A DNA stretch of 40,750 nucleotides from A37T11 sp964546645 (GTDB lineage Bacteria; Bacteroidota; Bacteroidia; Sphingobacteriales; Sphingobacteriaceae): contig CAZJKM010000015.1 of assembly GCA_964546645.1 (NCBI GenBank), forward strand, positions 1-40,750, written 5' to 3'. The notes beneath the pieces were generated by a model. That model was given only the letters and a program-made list of their open reading frames with translations, did not search any database and was not told the origin of the DNA. How positions within the stretch are numbered: position 1 is the stretch's first letter; every line of letters starts with the position of its first letter. The position numbers and the translations under genes are program-made. Positions 9,374-17,253 of this stretch are shown here, piece after piece.

Positions 9374-10441
9374 ATGACGAAGCGTAAGGCCAAAGCCCTG
9401 GTGATATTGACCCCCGGCTTTCCCGCCGATGAGCATGAACAGGCGTTTATCCCGCAGCAGCAGGTATTTGTCAACGCATTGAAAAAAGCCAGGCCGGAAT
9501 GGCAGATCGTGATCATCACCTTTTTCCATCCGGCTTATTGGGGCGAATACCGCTGGAATGGGATTCGGGTCATTGCTTTTGGGAGGAAGTCCAGGAGTAA
9601 GGTGTCCAGCCTGTGGGCGGGAATAGGGGCATGGCGTGCACTCAGGAAACTGAAACGGGAATACGAACTCATCGGCTTGCTGAGTTTCTGGCTGGGGATG
9701 GCTGCCCTGATGGGACAGCTTTTTGCCAGGTGGCATGGGCTGCACCACTTTTGCTGGTTGCTGGGGCAGGATGCCAGACCCGGCAACCCCTATGTGAGCC
9801 GCATAAAGCCCCAGGGCGACCGGTTGATCGCACTGTCCGATTTCATTGTCCGGGAGTTCCGCAAAAATTACGGGATTGCACCCCGGCACGTGATTCCCGT
9901 GGGGATTGATCCCGACCTGTTCGGCAATGGATGGCTTGTGCGTAGCATCGACATCCTGGGGGTTGGCTCGCTGATACCGCTGAAGCAATACGATGTGTTT
10001 ATGGAGGTCATCTATTTGCTGAAAGGCTATCGTCCGCAGATCAGGGCCGTCATCTGCGGGGATGGGCCGGAACTGGAACGATTGAAAGCCATGCGACAAG
10101 CGATGGGTTTGGAAGACAACGTCTCGTTGGTGGGGCGGTTGGCGCATGGCGAAGTACTGAAACTGATGCAACGGTCGCGCATACTGCTGCATCCCTCGAA
10201 CTACGAAGGTTTTGGGGCGGTCTGCCTCGAAGCGCTTTATGCAGGAGCCCATGTGGTCAGTTTCGTGCAGCCCATGGACGCCGAAATATCCCAATGGCAC
10301 CATGTGGCCGATAGGGAAGGGATGGTAGCAGCGGTCACCCATATCCTGGACAATCCCGCCACCCGCCATGCGTCCATCATGCCCTATCCGATCACGGCCA
10401 ATGTAAAGGCGATGTTGCGGCTATTTCAAGCGGAGGCCTGA
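9374..10441 (+). CDS. Glycosyltransferase family 4 (GT-B fold), 355 aa
   Basis: Retaining GT4-type glycosyltransferase, probably cytoplasmic and acting on the lipid-linked repeat unit. The C-terminal nucleotide-sugar domain is clear: VIPVGIDPDLF, ILGVGSLIPLKQYD, ICGDGPELERLKAM and the EX7E motif in SNYEGFGAVCLEALYAG with Glu278 and Glu286. The N-terminal acceptor domain begins LVILTPGFPADEHEQAFIPQQQ. It follows the initiating transferase by 36 bases on the same strand, so the two probably form a short operon. Its last 21 bases overlap the 3' end of the convergent GT4 gene on the other strand. Donor and acceptor sugars are unknown. Confidence 0.9.
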   Translation: MTKRKAKALVILTPGFPADEHEQAFIPQQQVFVNALKKARPEWQIVIITFFHPAYWGEYRWNGIRVIAFGRKSRSKVSSLWAGIGAWRALRKLKREYELIGLLSFWLGMAALMGQLFARWHGLHHFCWLLGQDARPGNPYVSRIKPQGDRLIALSDFIVREFRKNYGIAPRHVIPVGIDPDLFGNGWLVRSIDILGVGSLIPLKQYDVFMEVIYLLKGYRPQIRAVICGDGPELERLKAMRQAMGLEDNVSLVGRLAHGEVLKLMQRSRILLHPSNYEGFGAVCLEALYAGAHVVSFVQPMDAEISQWHHVADREGMVAAVTHILDNPATRHASIMPYPITANVKAMLRLFQAEA

Positions 10442-11533
10442 TGCGATTGCATGGAACCGCCCGGCGATCGCATCATAAGAAAGTGTTGTCTCAAAATGCT
10501 CCAACGACAATTGGCGTTTCGATGGGACATCCATTTCCAGGGCCTGCCGCAATGATGTGACCAATGCCTGTACATTCCCAGCCTCGTAGAGCATCCCGCA
10601 GATGCCGTTTTGGGTGATCATCCTGAAGGATGGGATGTCGGTGACGATGGGGATGCAGCCGCAGGACATGGCTTGGCATACTGCGGTGCCACTTCCCTCA
10701 TAATACGAGCCGGAAAGGAAGTAGGTAGCGCTGTTGTACCAATACAGCAAGTCGGGGCGCGGCACTTCACCGATCAGCCTGACGGCAGTTGCATACCGGG
10801 GTTCGCGGGCCAGCATATCCTTGATTTCCGGCAACAATTCATGGGTATGATAAGCCATGTACAGGGTAGCATGGGGTGTGGTATCCAGCAATTGGAGGAA
10901 GGCACGTATCACTGTAAGCGGGTCCTTGTTTTCATTGAGGCGGCCCACCCACAGGAAGATGGGGTCACCGGTTGCCCCGGTACGCCGCAAAGCAACGGAC
11001 TTTTCGACGGGATGGAACGGGGATGACACCTCCATCACTTCATGGATGTTACTGGCCGGGGCAAGGTTTCCCGCTTTCACCCATTCCTCTCCCATCTCGC
11101 GCGAGGCAAACAGGCAGGCGTCCAGAGAGTGGCTGGCCCATTGCTGGAAGTGTTTTTTTATCCCCTGAAAGGGTTTGTCCGCATGGTGCTGCGCGATGAT
11201 TTTAACGGTTGGCCCAAGGGTCCGGCGTAGTTGGATGACCTGTAAGGGGAAATGCAGCCCGTGGACAACCACCACGTCGGGCTCCAATTGCCTGATGTAC
11301 CGGTGTAATTGCCGGGGAAATAGGCGCCTGATCCTCCCGGCGTAGTGCTTGAACCGGTAATCCACGCCGTTATGCATCAATTCTCCCTCAAAATCAATAC
11401 GTTCAATACTGATTACTTCATGCATCCGGGCGAGCGATTCAAGTACACCCCGGTAAGCAGTAATGCGTTGCAGCCAGGTAGTGGGCTCGTGGTATTCCTT
11501 GATGTGGGCGTAGCTGATAAAAACGAATCTCAT
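10421..11533 (-). CDS. Glycosyltransferase family 4 (GT-B fold), 370 aa, second motif Glu replaced by Gln
   Basis: GT4-type protein with N-terminal acceptor domain (MRFVFISYAHIKEYHEPTTW; VVVVHGLHFPLQVIQL) and C-terminal donor domain (IFLWVGRLNENKDPLTVIRA; then SGSYYEGSGTAVCQAMSCG). The usual EX7E pair reads Glu279 and Gln287 instead of two glutamates, which may change the catalytic or phosphate-binding geometry but does occur in active GT4 relatives. It is the last gene of a minus-strand run that starts with the amidohydrolase at 16360, and lies 10 bases after the acetyltransferase gene. Specific sugar unknown. Confidence 0.85.
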   Translation of the reverse strand: MRFVFISYAHIKEYHEPTTWLQRITAYRGVLESLARMHEVISIERIDFEGELMHNGVDYRFKHYAGRIRRLFPRQLHRYIRQLEPDVVVVHGLHFPLQVIQLRRTLGPTVKIIAQHHADKPFQGIKKHFQQWASHSLDACLFASREMGEEWVKAGNLAPASNIHEVMEVSSPFHPVEKSVALRRTGATGDPIFLWVGRLNENKDPLTVIRAFLQLLDTTPHATLYMAYHTHELLPEIKDMLAREPRYATAVRLIGEVPRPDLLYWYNSATYFLSGSYYEGSGTAVCQAMSCGCIPIVTDIPSFRMITQNGICGMLYEAGNVQALVTSLRQALEMDVPSKRQLSLEHFETTLSYDAIAGRFHAIASGLRLK

Positions 11534-11543
11534 GGGTCAGGCA

Positions 11544-12503
11544 TTAAAAAATGTCGATATCTGCATAGGTGAATGCCATTTCCGCATCCCCCAACTCCTC
11601 ATCCGGAGCTATCTTTTTCAATGTGGTCGGGAACGTGGGGAAAGGTGCGATATATGTTCGCAGCAGACCGTGCAGCCGGGCATGCTGGTTTGCCTGAAAC
11701 CGGATGTAAGGCAGTCCGAGTTGCGAAGCAAGTTTTTTCAGTTCGCGGATGGCATAGCGCACATGACCTTCCGGGCAATCCATATCGCCTACGATGAGGC
11801 CGTCCCGGATCCTGAACCATACCCTGGCACCTCCGATGCCGATGACCATGGTATGGCTGTAAGCCTTATAGCGCAGGTAGGCGTTATCGCGATGGGTCCC
11901 TTCCTGTGTATGGGAAATGCCCTGCCGGGGTAGCAGGCAGGCACGGAGTACCCGGTTTGCGTAGGCGTCATACACCTTTTTCAACGCGGCCAGCCGTATG
12001 GTTAATCGTTCCAGGGGGATGGTGTTTACGGGTATCACGAAGCATTCCATATGGCCCGTGATGCGCCATCCCAGCCTGCTGACAAGAATGGGCAGTGCCT
12101 GCTGGTTGGGGAACCCGAAAAGCAGTTTGATACCTTCGGCACGACAGAGCGCATAGGTGAGGTTTGCCAGAGCCACAAACAGACCGCGACGCCTGTGGCG
12201 TGGATGGGTCATGATATCCGCAGATTGAGCCGCCAGCACCAACTTCCCCCCATAGCGTACAAAACAAGGGATCACTCCGTAATAGGCCACGGCCTCATCG
12301 CCTTTATACGCGATGAATCCGATGTTGGTTTTCCCTGTGTAACCCGTATCGTATTTTTTGGGGTAATGACCAGGACGTACGCGTACGCCGTACACGGCCT
12401 CGTGCAGGGTGCGCATGTCTTTCCGCCGGTGGTCGGTCATCCGTACCAACCGGTAACCATTCATGAGGATACCATCAGTGATATGTTCCGAGGATATTTG
12501 CAT
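11544..12503 (-). CDS. GNAT-family N-acetyltransferase, about 320 aa
   Basis: The central region carries a GNAT fold: acceptor strand FIAYKGDEAVAYYGVIPCFVRYGG, then the acetyl-CoA loop in ADIMTHPRHRRRGLFVALANLTYA (R-x-x-R-R-G-L-F). The C-terminal half is longer than in minimal GNATs, as in glycan-cluster acyltransferases. The open frame reaches back to 12656, but that part lies inside the deacetylase gene, so I prefer the ATG at 12503 (29-base overlap); the ATG at 12464, just after the deacetylase stop, is an equally good choice. A likely role is N- or O-acetylation of a sugar in this locus, matching the deacetylase next door. Substrate not determinable. Confidence 0.72.
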   Translation of the reverse strand: MQISSEHITDGILMNGYRLVRMTDHRRKDMRTLHEAVYGVRVRPGHYPKKYDTGYTGKTNIGFIAYKGDEAVAYYGVIPCFVRYGGKLVLAAQSADIMTHPRHRRRGLFVALANLTYALCRAEGIKLLFGFPNQQALPILVSRLGWRITGHMECFVIPVNTIPLERLTIRLAALKKVYDAYANRVLRACLLPRQGISHTQEGTHRDNAYLRYKAYSHTMVIGIGGARVWFRIRDGLIVGDMDCPEGHVRYAIRELKKLASQLGLPYIRFQANQHARLHGLLRTYIAPFPTFPTTLKKIAPDEELGDAEMAFTYADIDIF

Positions 12504-13482
12504 AGCATTGGTTGGCAGTGGACAGGAATGGATTGATAGTGAGCCTTTCCCGTAGTGCAGGGTCGGCGGCATCAGCCGGTTCGTTGAATGCCGTAGCCAG
12601 GAGTTGCGTGTAACCTGCTTGTTTGGCTGCCTGGATGACTTCGGCATGGTAAGCACCGTAGGGGAAGGCGATGCTGTTTATTGCCCGTCCGGTAATCGTT
12701 TCGAGATACTTTTTTACCGCTATCATTTCCAATTTGGCTTCTATGGGATGGATCTTTGACAGGTCGTTGTGGTAGTACCCGTGCGCGCCGATGGTTACAT
12801 AAAGTGATTGCGACAGCGCACGTATCTGGGCACCGGTCATCTGCTGCCAGTAGTCGCGCAGGTGCCTATGTGCCCTGAAAGCCATCAGTGGTTCGAGTGC
12901 ATGCATCAGTTCGGCCTTTGTGTTGAATCCGCTTTCGCGCAGTTGTGCATCGAGCGGCGAGCCGGCTGCATCGGTGTACCGGCCGGTGCGGTTTTGCGTA
13001 TACCACTGATCCCCCCACCTGAACCGCTCCGGCCCATAACGTCGCGCTATGGCCAGCAAATCATTCCACAGAATGTCGTAGTGGGTATTGCTGATGGCCG
13101 TAACGAAAAATGTGGCCGGAATCTGCCAGCGTTCCAGTAAGGGCAATACATGATGATAGTTGTTGGCAAAGCCGTCATCGAATGTAAGGCAGATGTTAAA
13201 CCTGTTTGGGTCGAAATTTCCCGCATAATAGTCGGCAAGCGAAACCGTGTTGAAATATTTCTTATAGAAGCGCAGGTGGTTTTCAAACGTTTTCCTGGTG
13301 ATAAACAGCGTATTGAACCGTGTGGGACGGGCAAGGCACACGCCGTGGTAAACGATCATGCGGCAACCCCGTGCGTGCCTGTAGAGCGACCGGTTGAGAC
13401 CAATGGCATGGACAAAATCCCGGTACATCCGTCGGACGTTTACAGTTATTTTATACCTGATCTTTTGTGGCAGTTTTTCCAT
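12475..13482 (-). CDS. Polysaccharide deacetylase (NodB/CE4 family), 335 aa
   Basis: Metal-dependent carbohydrate deacetylase. NodB motif 1 is TFDDG at residues 100-104 (catalytic and metal Asp), motif 2 is AHGYYH with His234 and His238 as metal ligands, and motif 3 is FPYG at 273-276. The N-terminal strand MIVYHGV is typical of the WcaK/exopolysaccharide-associated subgroup. About 100 residues inserted between motifs 1 and 2 (including WNDLLAIARRYG) are common in this subgroup. No signal peptide is evident, which suggests a cytoplasmic or membrane-face role on a lipid-linked intermediate. It overlaps the APS kinase gene by 32 bases at its start and the acetyltransferase at its end, so the three are translationally linked. 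Confidence 0.9.
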   Translation of the reverse strand: MEKLPQKIRYKITVNVRRMYRDFVHAIGLNRSLYRHARGCRMIVYHGVCLARPTRFNTLFITRKTFENHLRFYKKYFNTVSLADYYAGNFDPNRFNICLTFDDGFANNYHHVLPLLERWQIPATFFVTAISNTHYDILWNDLLAIARRYGPERFRWGDQWYTQNRTGRYTDAAGSPLDAQLRESGFNTKAELMHALEPLMAFRAHRHLRDYWQQMTGAQIRALSQSLYVTIGAHGYYHNDLSKIHPIEAKLEMIAVKKYLETITGRAINSIAFPYGAYHAEVIQAAKQAGYTQLLATAFNEPADAADPALRERLTINPFLSTANQCYANILGTYH

Positions 13483-14020
13483 CGTCCGTTCGTTTGGCTA
13501 TATCCTGCATAAGGATGAATTGCAATAGTTTATGTGTCGATTCCTCGATGGTGTCTGTTCCGGTGTTGATGGTCAGGTCGGGATTGACAGGCACCTCGAA
13601 CGGGTCGTTGATGCCCGTAAGGTTGTTGATTTTATCGGGGTGCCCCGTTGGAAGCAGTGCCCTGCGGTAAAGTTGTTTGGTATCCCGTTGGATGAGGATA
13701 CGAAGGGGGCAGTGGATATGTACCGTTTTTACCTGTCCGTAGCGGGCAGTGATTTCCAGCCGGACGGCCTCATAGGGGTTGATGGCGCTGATGATGGCTA
13801 CCATGCCGTGTTTTGACAGTATACCAGCTACAAAGGCCAGCCTGCGGATGTTTTCATGGCGGTCCGCTTTTGAGAAGCCGAGGTCGGGGCACAGCACCTT
13901 GCGGTATACATCGCCGTCGATAACTTCGGCTTTCAGGCCATGCAGCTCCAGCAACGGCTTTACCCGGTTGGCCAGCGAGGTCTTTCCACTGCCCGATAAT
14001 CCACAGCATTGTATGATCAT
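13451..14020 (-). CDS. cysC: Adenylyl-sulfate (APS) kinase, 189 aa
   Basis: Phosphorylates adenosine 5'-phosphosulfate to PAPS, the donor for sulfotransferases. The P-loop GLSGSGKT occupies residues 7-14; the APS-binding stretch IDGDVYRKVLCPDLGFSKAD with RHENIRR follows at about 35-60, and ISAINPYEAVR is the third conserved block. Length matches stand-alone CysC. No ATP sulfurylase (CysD/CysN or Sat) is in the window, so APS must come from elsewhere in the genome. The gene lies 13 bases downstream of the sulfotransferase on the same strand, which strongly suggests local PAPS supply for sulfation of a glycan rather than cysteine synthesis. Confidence 0.93.
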   Translation of the reverse strand: MIIQCCGLSGSGKTSLANRVKPLLELHGLKAEVIDGDVYRKVLCPDLGFSKADRHENIRRLAFVAGILSKHGMVAIISAINPYEAVRLEITARYGQVKTVHIHCPLRILIQRDTKQLYRRALLPTGHPDKINNLTGINDPFEVPVNPDLTINTGTDTIEESTHKLLQFILMQDIAKRTDDGKTATKDQV

Positions 14021-14033
14021 GTCGTCTGTTGAG

Positions 14034-15161
14034 TTATTGCAGTAGCCCGTACCGGGTCAATAAAAAATATTTATGCAGTATCCCCACCCTTGCAAGGGGA
14101 TAGCCCTGCTTTGCGGCCACGCCACCCATGTATGCCGCTATCAATCGCTGCTCGGATGCGCTCAATACACCATCGGTTTGCGAATGATCTTTTTGCATAA
14201 GTACCTGCCCGGCTTGTGCATCGTGGTGGAAAGAACTGTTTGCAAAAGAGGGAATGCCGGCCACCGTTGGCTGTCTCAGGCTGTCCAACGGTTCGATATC
14301 GAGGAATCGGGCAAGTGCCTGCGTGGCAGCTTCCGGATCTGCGCAAAGGTCTTCGTACCGCAGCAGCAGGTACGATGGGGTATTGCGCGCCGATTGTTCA
14401 CCCGCGATGCGGAACGAATTACGGAGGTGGCGCAATGCCCGGAGCAGGCTGCCCTGCGGGGCCATCTTTTTGTGAGAAGCAAGCGTTGCCACGGGCTCCC
14501 GGATAAGCTGTATGATGCTTGCCGGCGGCATTTCCCGCCAGATGCGACCGAGGAAGCGCTCGTTGGTGGGGGTCTTGTCTACCCAAGAGTTGGCCGACAG
14601 GTGATTGGTACAGGAGGCATAGGCCAATACGATGGCGACATGCGGCCATGCGGTACCTGGCCGTTGGTCCACTAAGGGCCACCAGGTTCGCACATACTGG
14701 GCAAAGTCGACATAAGGTGAATACGCAGCGGTGCTGCGACCCAGCAACCAATAGGGAGGCTGGTTGATGGGATTAGCCAACCTGCGCAGCCATTCCACGG
14801 TGAGATGGCTGCGCCATTCCGTTTGGGGCAATGCCTGCAACCTGGCCTCCTGGTTGGTGTAGTAGGTGCCCTCGGAGGGAAGGACTACCAGGTCGGGATG
14901 CCCATCCAGCAAATCGCGCAGCAAGGTGGTGCCGCTGCGGTGAACGCCGCAGATAAACACCGGGCGCTGCGCCAGCCGCAACCCCTGACCGACCTGTGCG
15001 GGAGAAAGCGGCATGGGGGGCAATTGCCTGGCTGCTGTCCATACCGCGGCAGACCACGCTCTTGCGGCGGCGATGAGCCTGGCAGACGGCGGTCCATCTG
15101 TCCTTTTTGTGGGAAGGAGGCTATCCAAATATTGTTCCGCTTCAATGATTTCCGGCAGCAT
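14034..15161 (-). CDS. PAPS-dependent sulfotransferase, 375 aa
   Basis: Sulfotransferase-family protein. The 5'-phosphosulfate loop FICGVHRSGTTLLRDLLDGH spans about residues 69-88, WVDKTPTNERF sits near 193-203 as in the Sulfotransfer_3 group, and the 3'-phosphate site is IREPVATLASHKK with Arg221 and Ser229. No signal peptide or membrane segment is visible, so it should act in the cytoplasm, where PAPS is made. With APS kinase directly downstream it is the best evidence that this locus makes a sulfated product. The acceptor (sugar hydroxyl, lipid or small molecule) is unknown. Confidence 0.88.
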   Translation of the reverse strand: MLPEIIEAEQYLDSLLPTKRTDGPPSARLIAAARAWSAAVWTAARQLPPMPLSPAQVGQGLRLAQRPVFICGVHRSGTTLLRDLLDGHPDLVVLPSEGTYYTNQEARLQALPQTEWRSHLTVEWLRRLANPINQPPYWLLGRSTAAYSPYVDFAQYVRTWWPLVDQRPGTAWPHVAIVLAYASCTNHLSANSWVDKTPTNERFLGRIWREMPPASIIQLIREPVATLASHKKMAPQGSLLRALRHLRNSFRIAGEQSARNTPSYLLLRYEDLCADPEAATQALARFLDIEPLDSLRQPTVAGIPSFANSSFHHDAQAGQVLMQKDHSQTDGVLSASEQRLIAAYMGGVAAKQGYPLARVGILHKYFLLTRYGLLQ

Positions 15162-15172
15162 AGACGTCCTGA

Positions 15173-16360
15173 TTATGTGGGTTGATTATCGGGTAGGTTA
15201 TTGTTATTGACCCAGACGGGAAACCCGGCTGCCGGACAATGCCCCTTAATGTCATGCATTAACCGGGATAAATTGCCCTCCACGTATTTGCAGGTGCCAT
15301 CGATATAGATTTTGCTGAAGTTATGCCGTATAAGGCCTTCCAGTCTGTCTGCAAGGCATGCATCGACCAATTTAACCTCCCCCTTGTGCATCACCATCAG
15401 CAGATCCGCTGGGTTGGTATTGAAAAAGGCCGACAGGCTGTCGGTTTCTCCTTTTGTCCTTGCCACCACCAGGTCCGCATCACGGCCGCTGGCTATTTCT
15501 CCGGCGTTAATCCCCCATATGGCTGCAGGAGTACGGGTTAAGGCGGCGTATAGCTCCGCGTCGGAAAGCTGTTGCGTGCTACGGGCCAGGCGGATATGCT
15601 CCCAGATGTTCCAGGGGCCTGTCAGTGTGGAATCACTGCCGAATACGACCGGGAGATGTTGCTTGAGTTGTTGCACATCGGCGGTTTTGCTCAGTAAGAA
15701 ATAATTGGAATGCGGGCACCACACCAAGCCCTTGAAGTGGCGGGCCTGACGGCTGGTCAGGGCCACGCCATGGATACCTATCAAGGTCCGGCCGAGCAGA
15801 TTCCATCGGATGAGCTCATCGATTTCCCTCTGTGCGGCCGTATCGGTTCCTTCGCCGACATGGATGGTTACGGGCCGGCTGATGTTGGCAGGGTTGTTCA
15901 GCTTCCATTTCCAATATTTTTCGAAGCGCACCGAATGCAGGCTTTGGCTGTTTTCCCATATCCGGATCATTCGCTGCCCTGCGGCGACTTTCTTCCCGTG
16001 GTTTACCACGGTGCACACGCCGCAAAGAAGATTTTTGTACACCCCCCATTGTTCGCGCAGGAGAGTGGGTATCTTCAGGATGTCGGTGATTTCCGTTGCA
16101 TAAATTTTGTGGATATGCCTGCCCCAATGTACATAGCTGTCATAAACCTGATAGCCCAATTGGGGAAACAGGTTGAAATCCAGATGGTCGTGAGAGTTGA
16201 TTAACCCGGGGAATACGATGGCATCTTTAAAGGACAGTTGCAGTGCCCCCGCATGGTTGAGCCGATGGGAAGAGACGGTGTCAATTTTACCTCCTTTGAT
16301 GCCAATGCTGATTTGCCGGTTGGCATTGGCAAGCGTCACGTTGTTGATAATCGCATCCAT
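15173..16360 (-). CDS. Amidohydrolase-family metal-dependent hydrolase, about 395 aa
   Basis: Member of the amidohydrolase superfamily (TIM barrel), closest in pattern to the TrzN/AtzA/cytosine deaminase-like group. The HxH metal motif is in INSHDHLDF (His57 and His59 from the chosen start), preceded by the usual N-terminal beta domain (MDAIINNVTLAN). Other ligand regions are TIHVGEG, IGIHGVAL and VFGSDST, and the C-terminal GEIASGRDADLVV is the standard closing beta-domain signature. I chose the ATG at 16360 because the family starts this way; an in-frame ATG at 16381 adds seven residues. It heads the minus-strand run, 12 bases before the sulfotransferase. Its place in a glycan locus is unusual and its substrate cannot be named. 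Confidence 0.8.
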   Translation of the reverse strand: MDAIINNVTLANANRQISIGIKGGKIDTVSSHRLNHAGALQLSFKDAIVFPGLINSHDHLDFNLFPQLGYQVYDSYVHWGRHIHKIYATEITDILKIPTLLREQWGVYKNLLCGVCTVVNHGKKVAAGQRMIRIWENSQSLHSVRFEKYWKWKLNNPANISRPVTIHVGEGTDTAAQREIDELIRWNLLGRTLIGIHGVALTSRQARHFKGLVWCPHSNYFLLSKTADVQQLKQHLPVVFGSDSTLTGPWNIWEHIRLARSTQQLSDAELYAALTRTPAAIWGINAGEIASGRDADLVVARTKGETDSLSAFFNTNPADLLMVMHKGEVKLVDACLADRLEGLIRHNFSKIYIDGTCKYVEGNLSRLMHDIKGHCPAAGFPVWVNNNNLPDNQPT

Positions 16361-16503
16361 CAGTTGACGAACATAACCCACTTACAGGTTTACGGTACCG
16401 GCACACGAAAGGTTGCCTGGCGGGAGGTGGTGAATGCTTTATTTCGTTGCGGGCAACCTGGCTATGCGAAATCCCGTATACAGTAATAACGATCACGGTT
16501 TAC
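16361..16503. promoter_or_regulatory. Divergent intergenic region between amidohydrolase and methyltransferase genes
   Basis: This 143-base gap separates two divergent runs of the glycan locus, so promoters for both are expected here. An 8-bp inverted repeat (AGGTTGCC at 16410-16417 and GGCAACCT at 16452-16459, 34 bases apart) could be a regulator site. I could not find an exact TAnnTTTG box on either strand. Confidence 0.35.
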
Positions 16504-17253
16504 ATGAAAAAAAGGATGTCCGCTGAAAACGCCAGCATACCGGTATCCCCGACGGCGTATTTTGAACGCCTGTACCTGGATGTACGGTCCAGGGAGCAGC
16601 GGGTATATTCTGACGATCAATTGAGGCAACTGCCGGACATTGCCGCTTCACACAGGCATTTCCGCGAATGGCAAATCCGGAAGCGTTCTGCGCAGCGTCT
16701 TCTCTGCTATATTGCCCGAAAGCCTGAACCCGTGAAGATATTGGAAGTTGGTTGCGGCAACGGCTGGTTGGCGGCTAAATTGGCGGGTATCCACGGGGCC
16801 GATGTGATCGCTGTGGACATCAATCGGACGGAAATTGAACAGGCCATGCGGGTTTTCAGCAAGGGGAACCTGCAATTCAGCACGGGTAATTTCAACCCCG
16901 GGAATGTCGTCGGCGGACCGTTTGACATCGTGGTATTTGCGGCCTCGCTGCAATATTTTCCTTCCCTGAAAGGCGTGCTGCGTGAGGTGATGGCCTGTTT
17001 GTCCCCGGATGGTGAAATCCACCTGCTGGACACGCATTTTTATACCCCTGCGCGGCTTGCCGGCGCCAAGAAGCGGACGGAAAGTTATTTTGCAGGGCAG
17101 GGCTATCCCGGCATGTCCGCTTATTATTTCCATCATGCGTTTGATGATCTGAGGGATTTCAGATACCGGGTGCTGTACAACCCCCGATCTTTCCTCAACC
17201 GGATATTCAGGCAGGGGCCGTTTTATTGGATCTGTATCAAACACAGCGAATGA
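16504..17253 (+). CDS. Class I SAM-dependent methyltransferase, 249 aa
   Basis: Rossmann-fold methyltransferase. Motif I is ILEVGCGNGWLAAKLAG, the acidic end of strand 2 is VIAVDINRTEIEQA, and post-motifs are FDIVVFAASLQYFPSL and CLSPDGEIHLLDTHFY. The open frame extends to 16447, but the ATG at 16504 (MKKRMSAENAS) gives a normal N-terminus. The stop codon overlaps the start of the following radical SAM gene as ATGA, so the two are translationally coupled. It is first of a four-gene plus-strand unit. Possible targets are a sugar hydroxyl, a carboxylate or a lipid-linked intermediate; none can be chosen from sequence. Confidence 0.85.
   Translation: MKKRMSAENASIPVSPTAYFERLYLDVRSREQRVYSDDQLRQLPDIAASHRHFREWQIRKRSAQRLLCYIARKPEPVKILEVGCGNGWLAAKLAGIHGADVIAVDINRTEIEQAMRVFSKGNLQFSTGNFNPGNVVGGPFDIVVFAASLQYFPSLKGVLREVMACLSPDGEIHLLDTHFYTPARLAGAKKRTESYFAGQGYPGMSAYYFHHAFDDLRDFRYRVLYNPRSFLNRIFRQGPFYWICIKHSE

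Noticed and set aside
9323..10369. Open frame of 348 codons antisense to the first GT4 gene
   Set aside because: Its His/Pro/Gln-rich composition is typical of reverse frames of GC-rich genes, and the forward frame has a complete GT4 signature.
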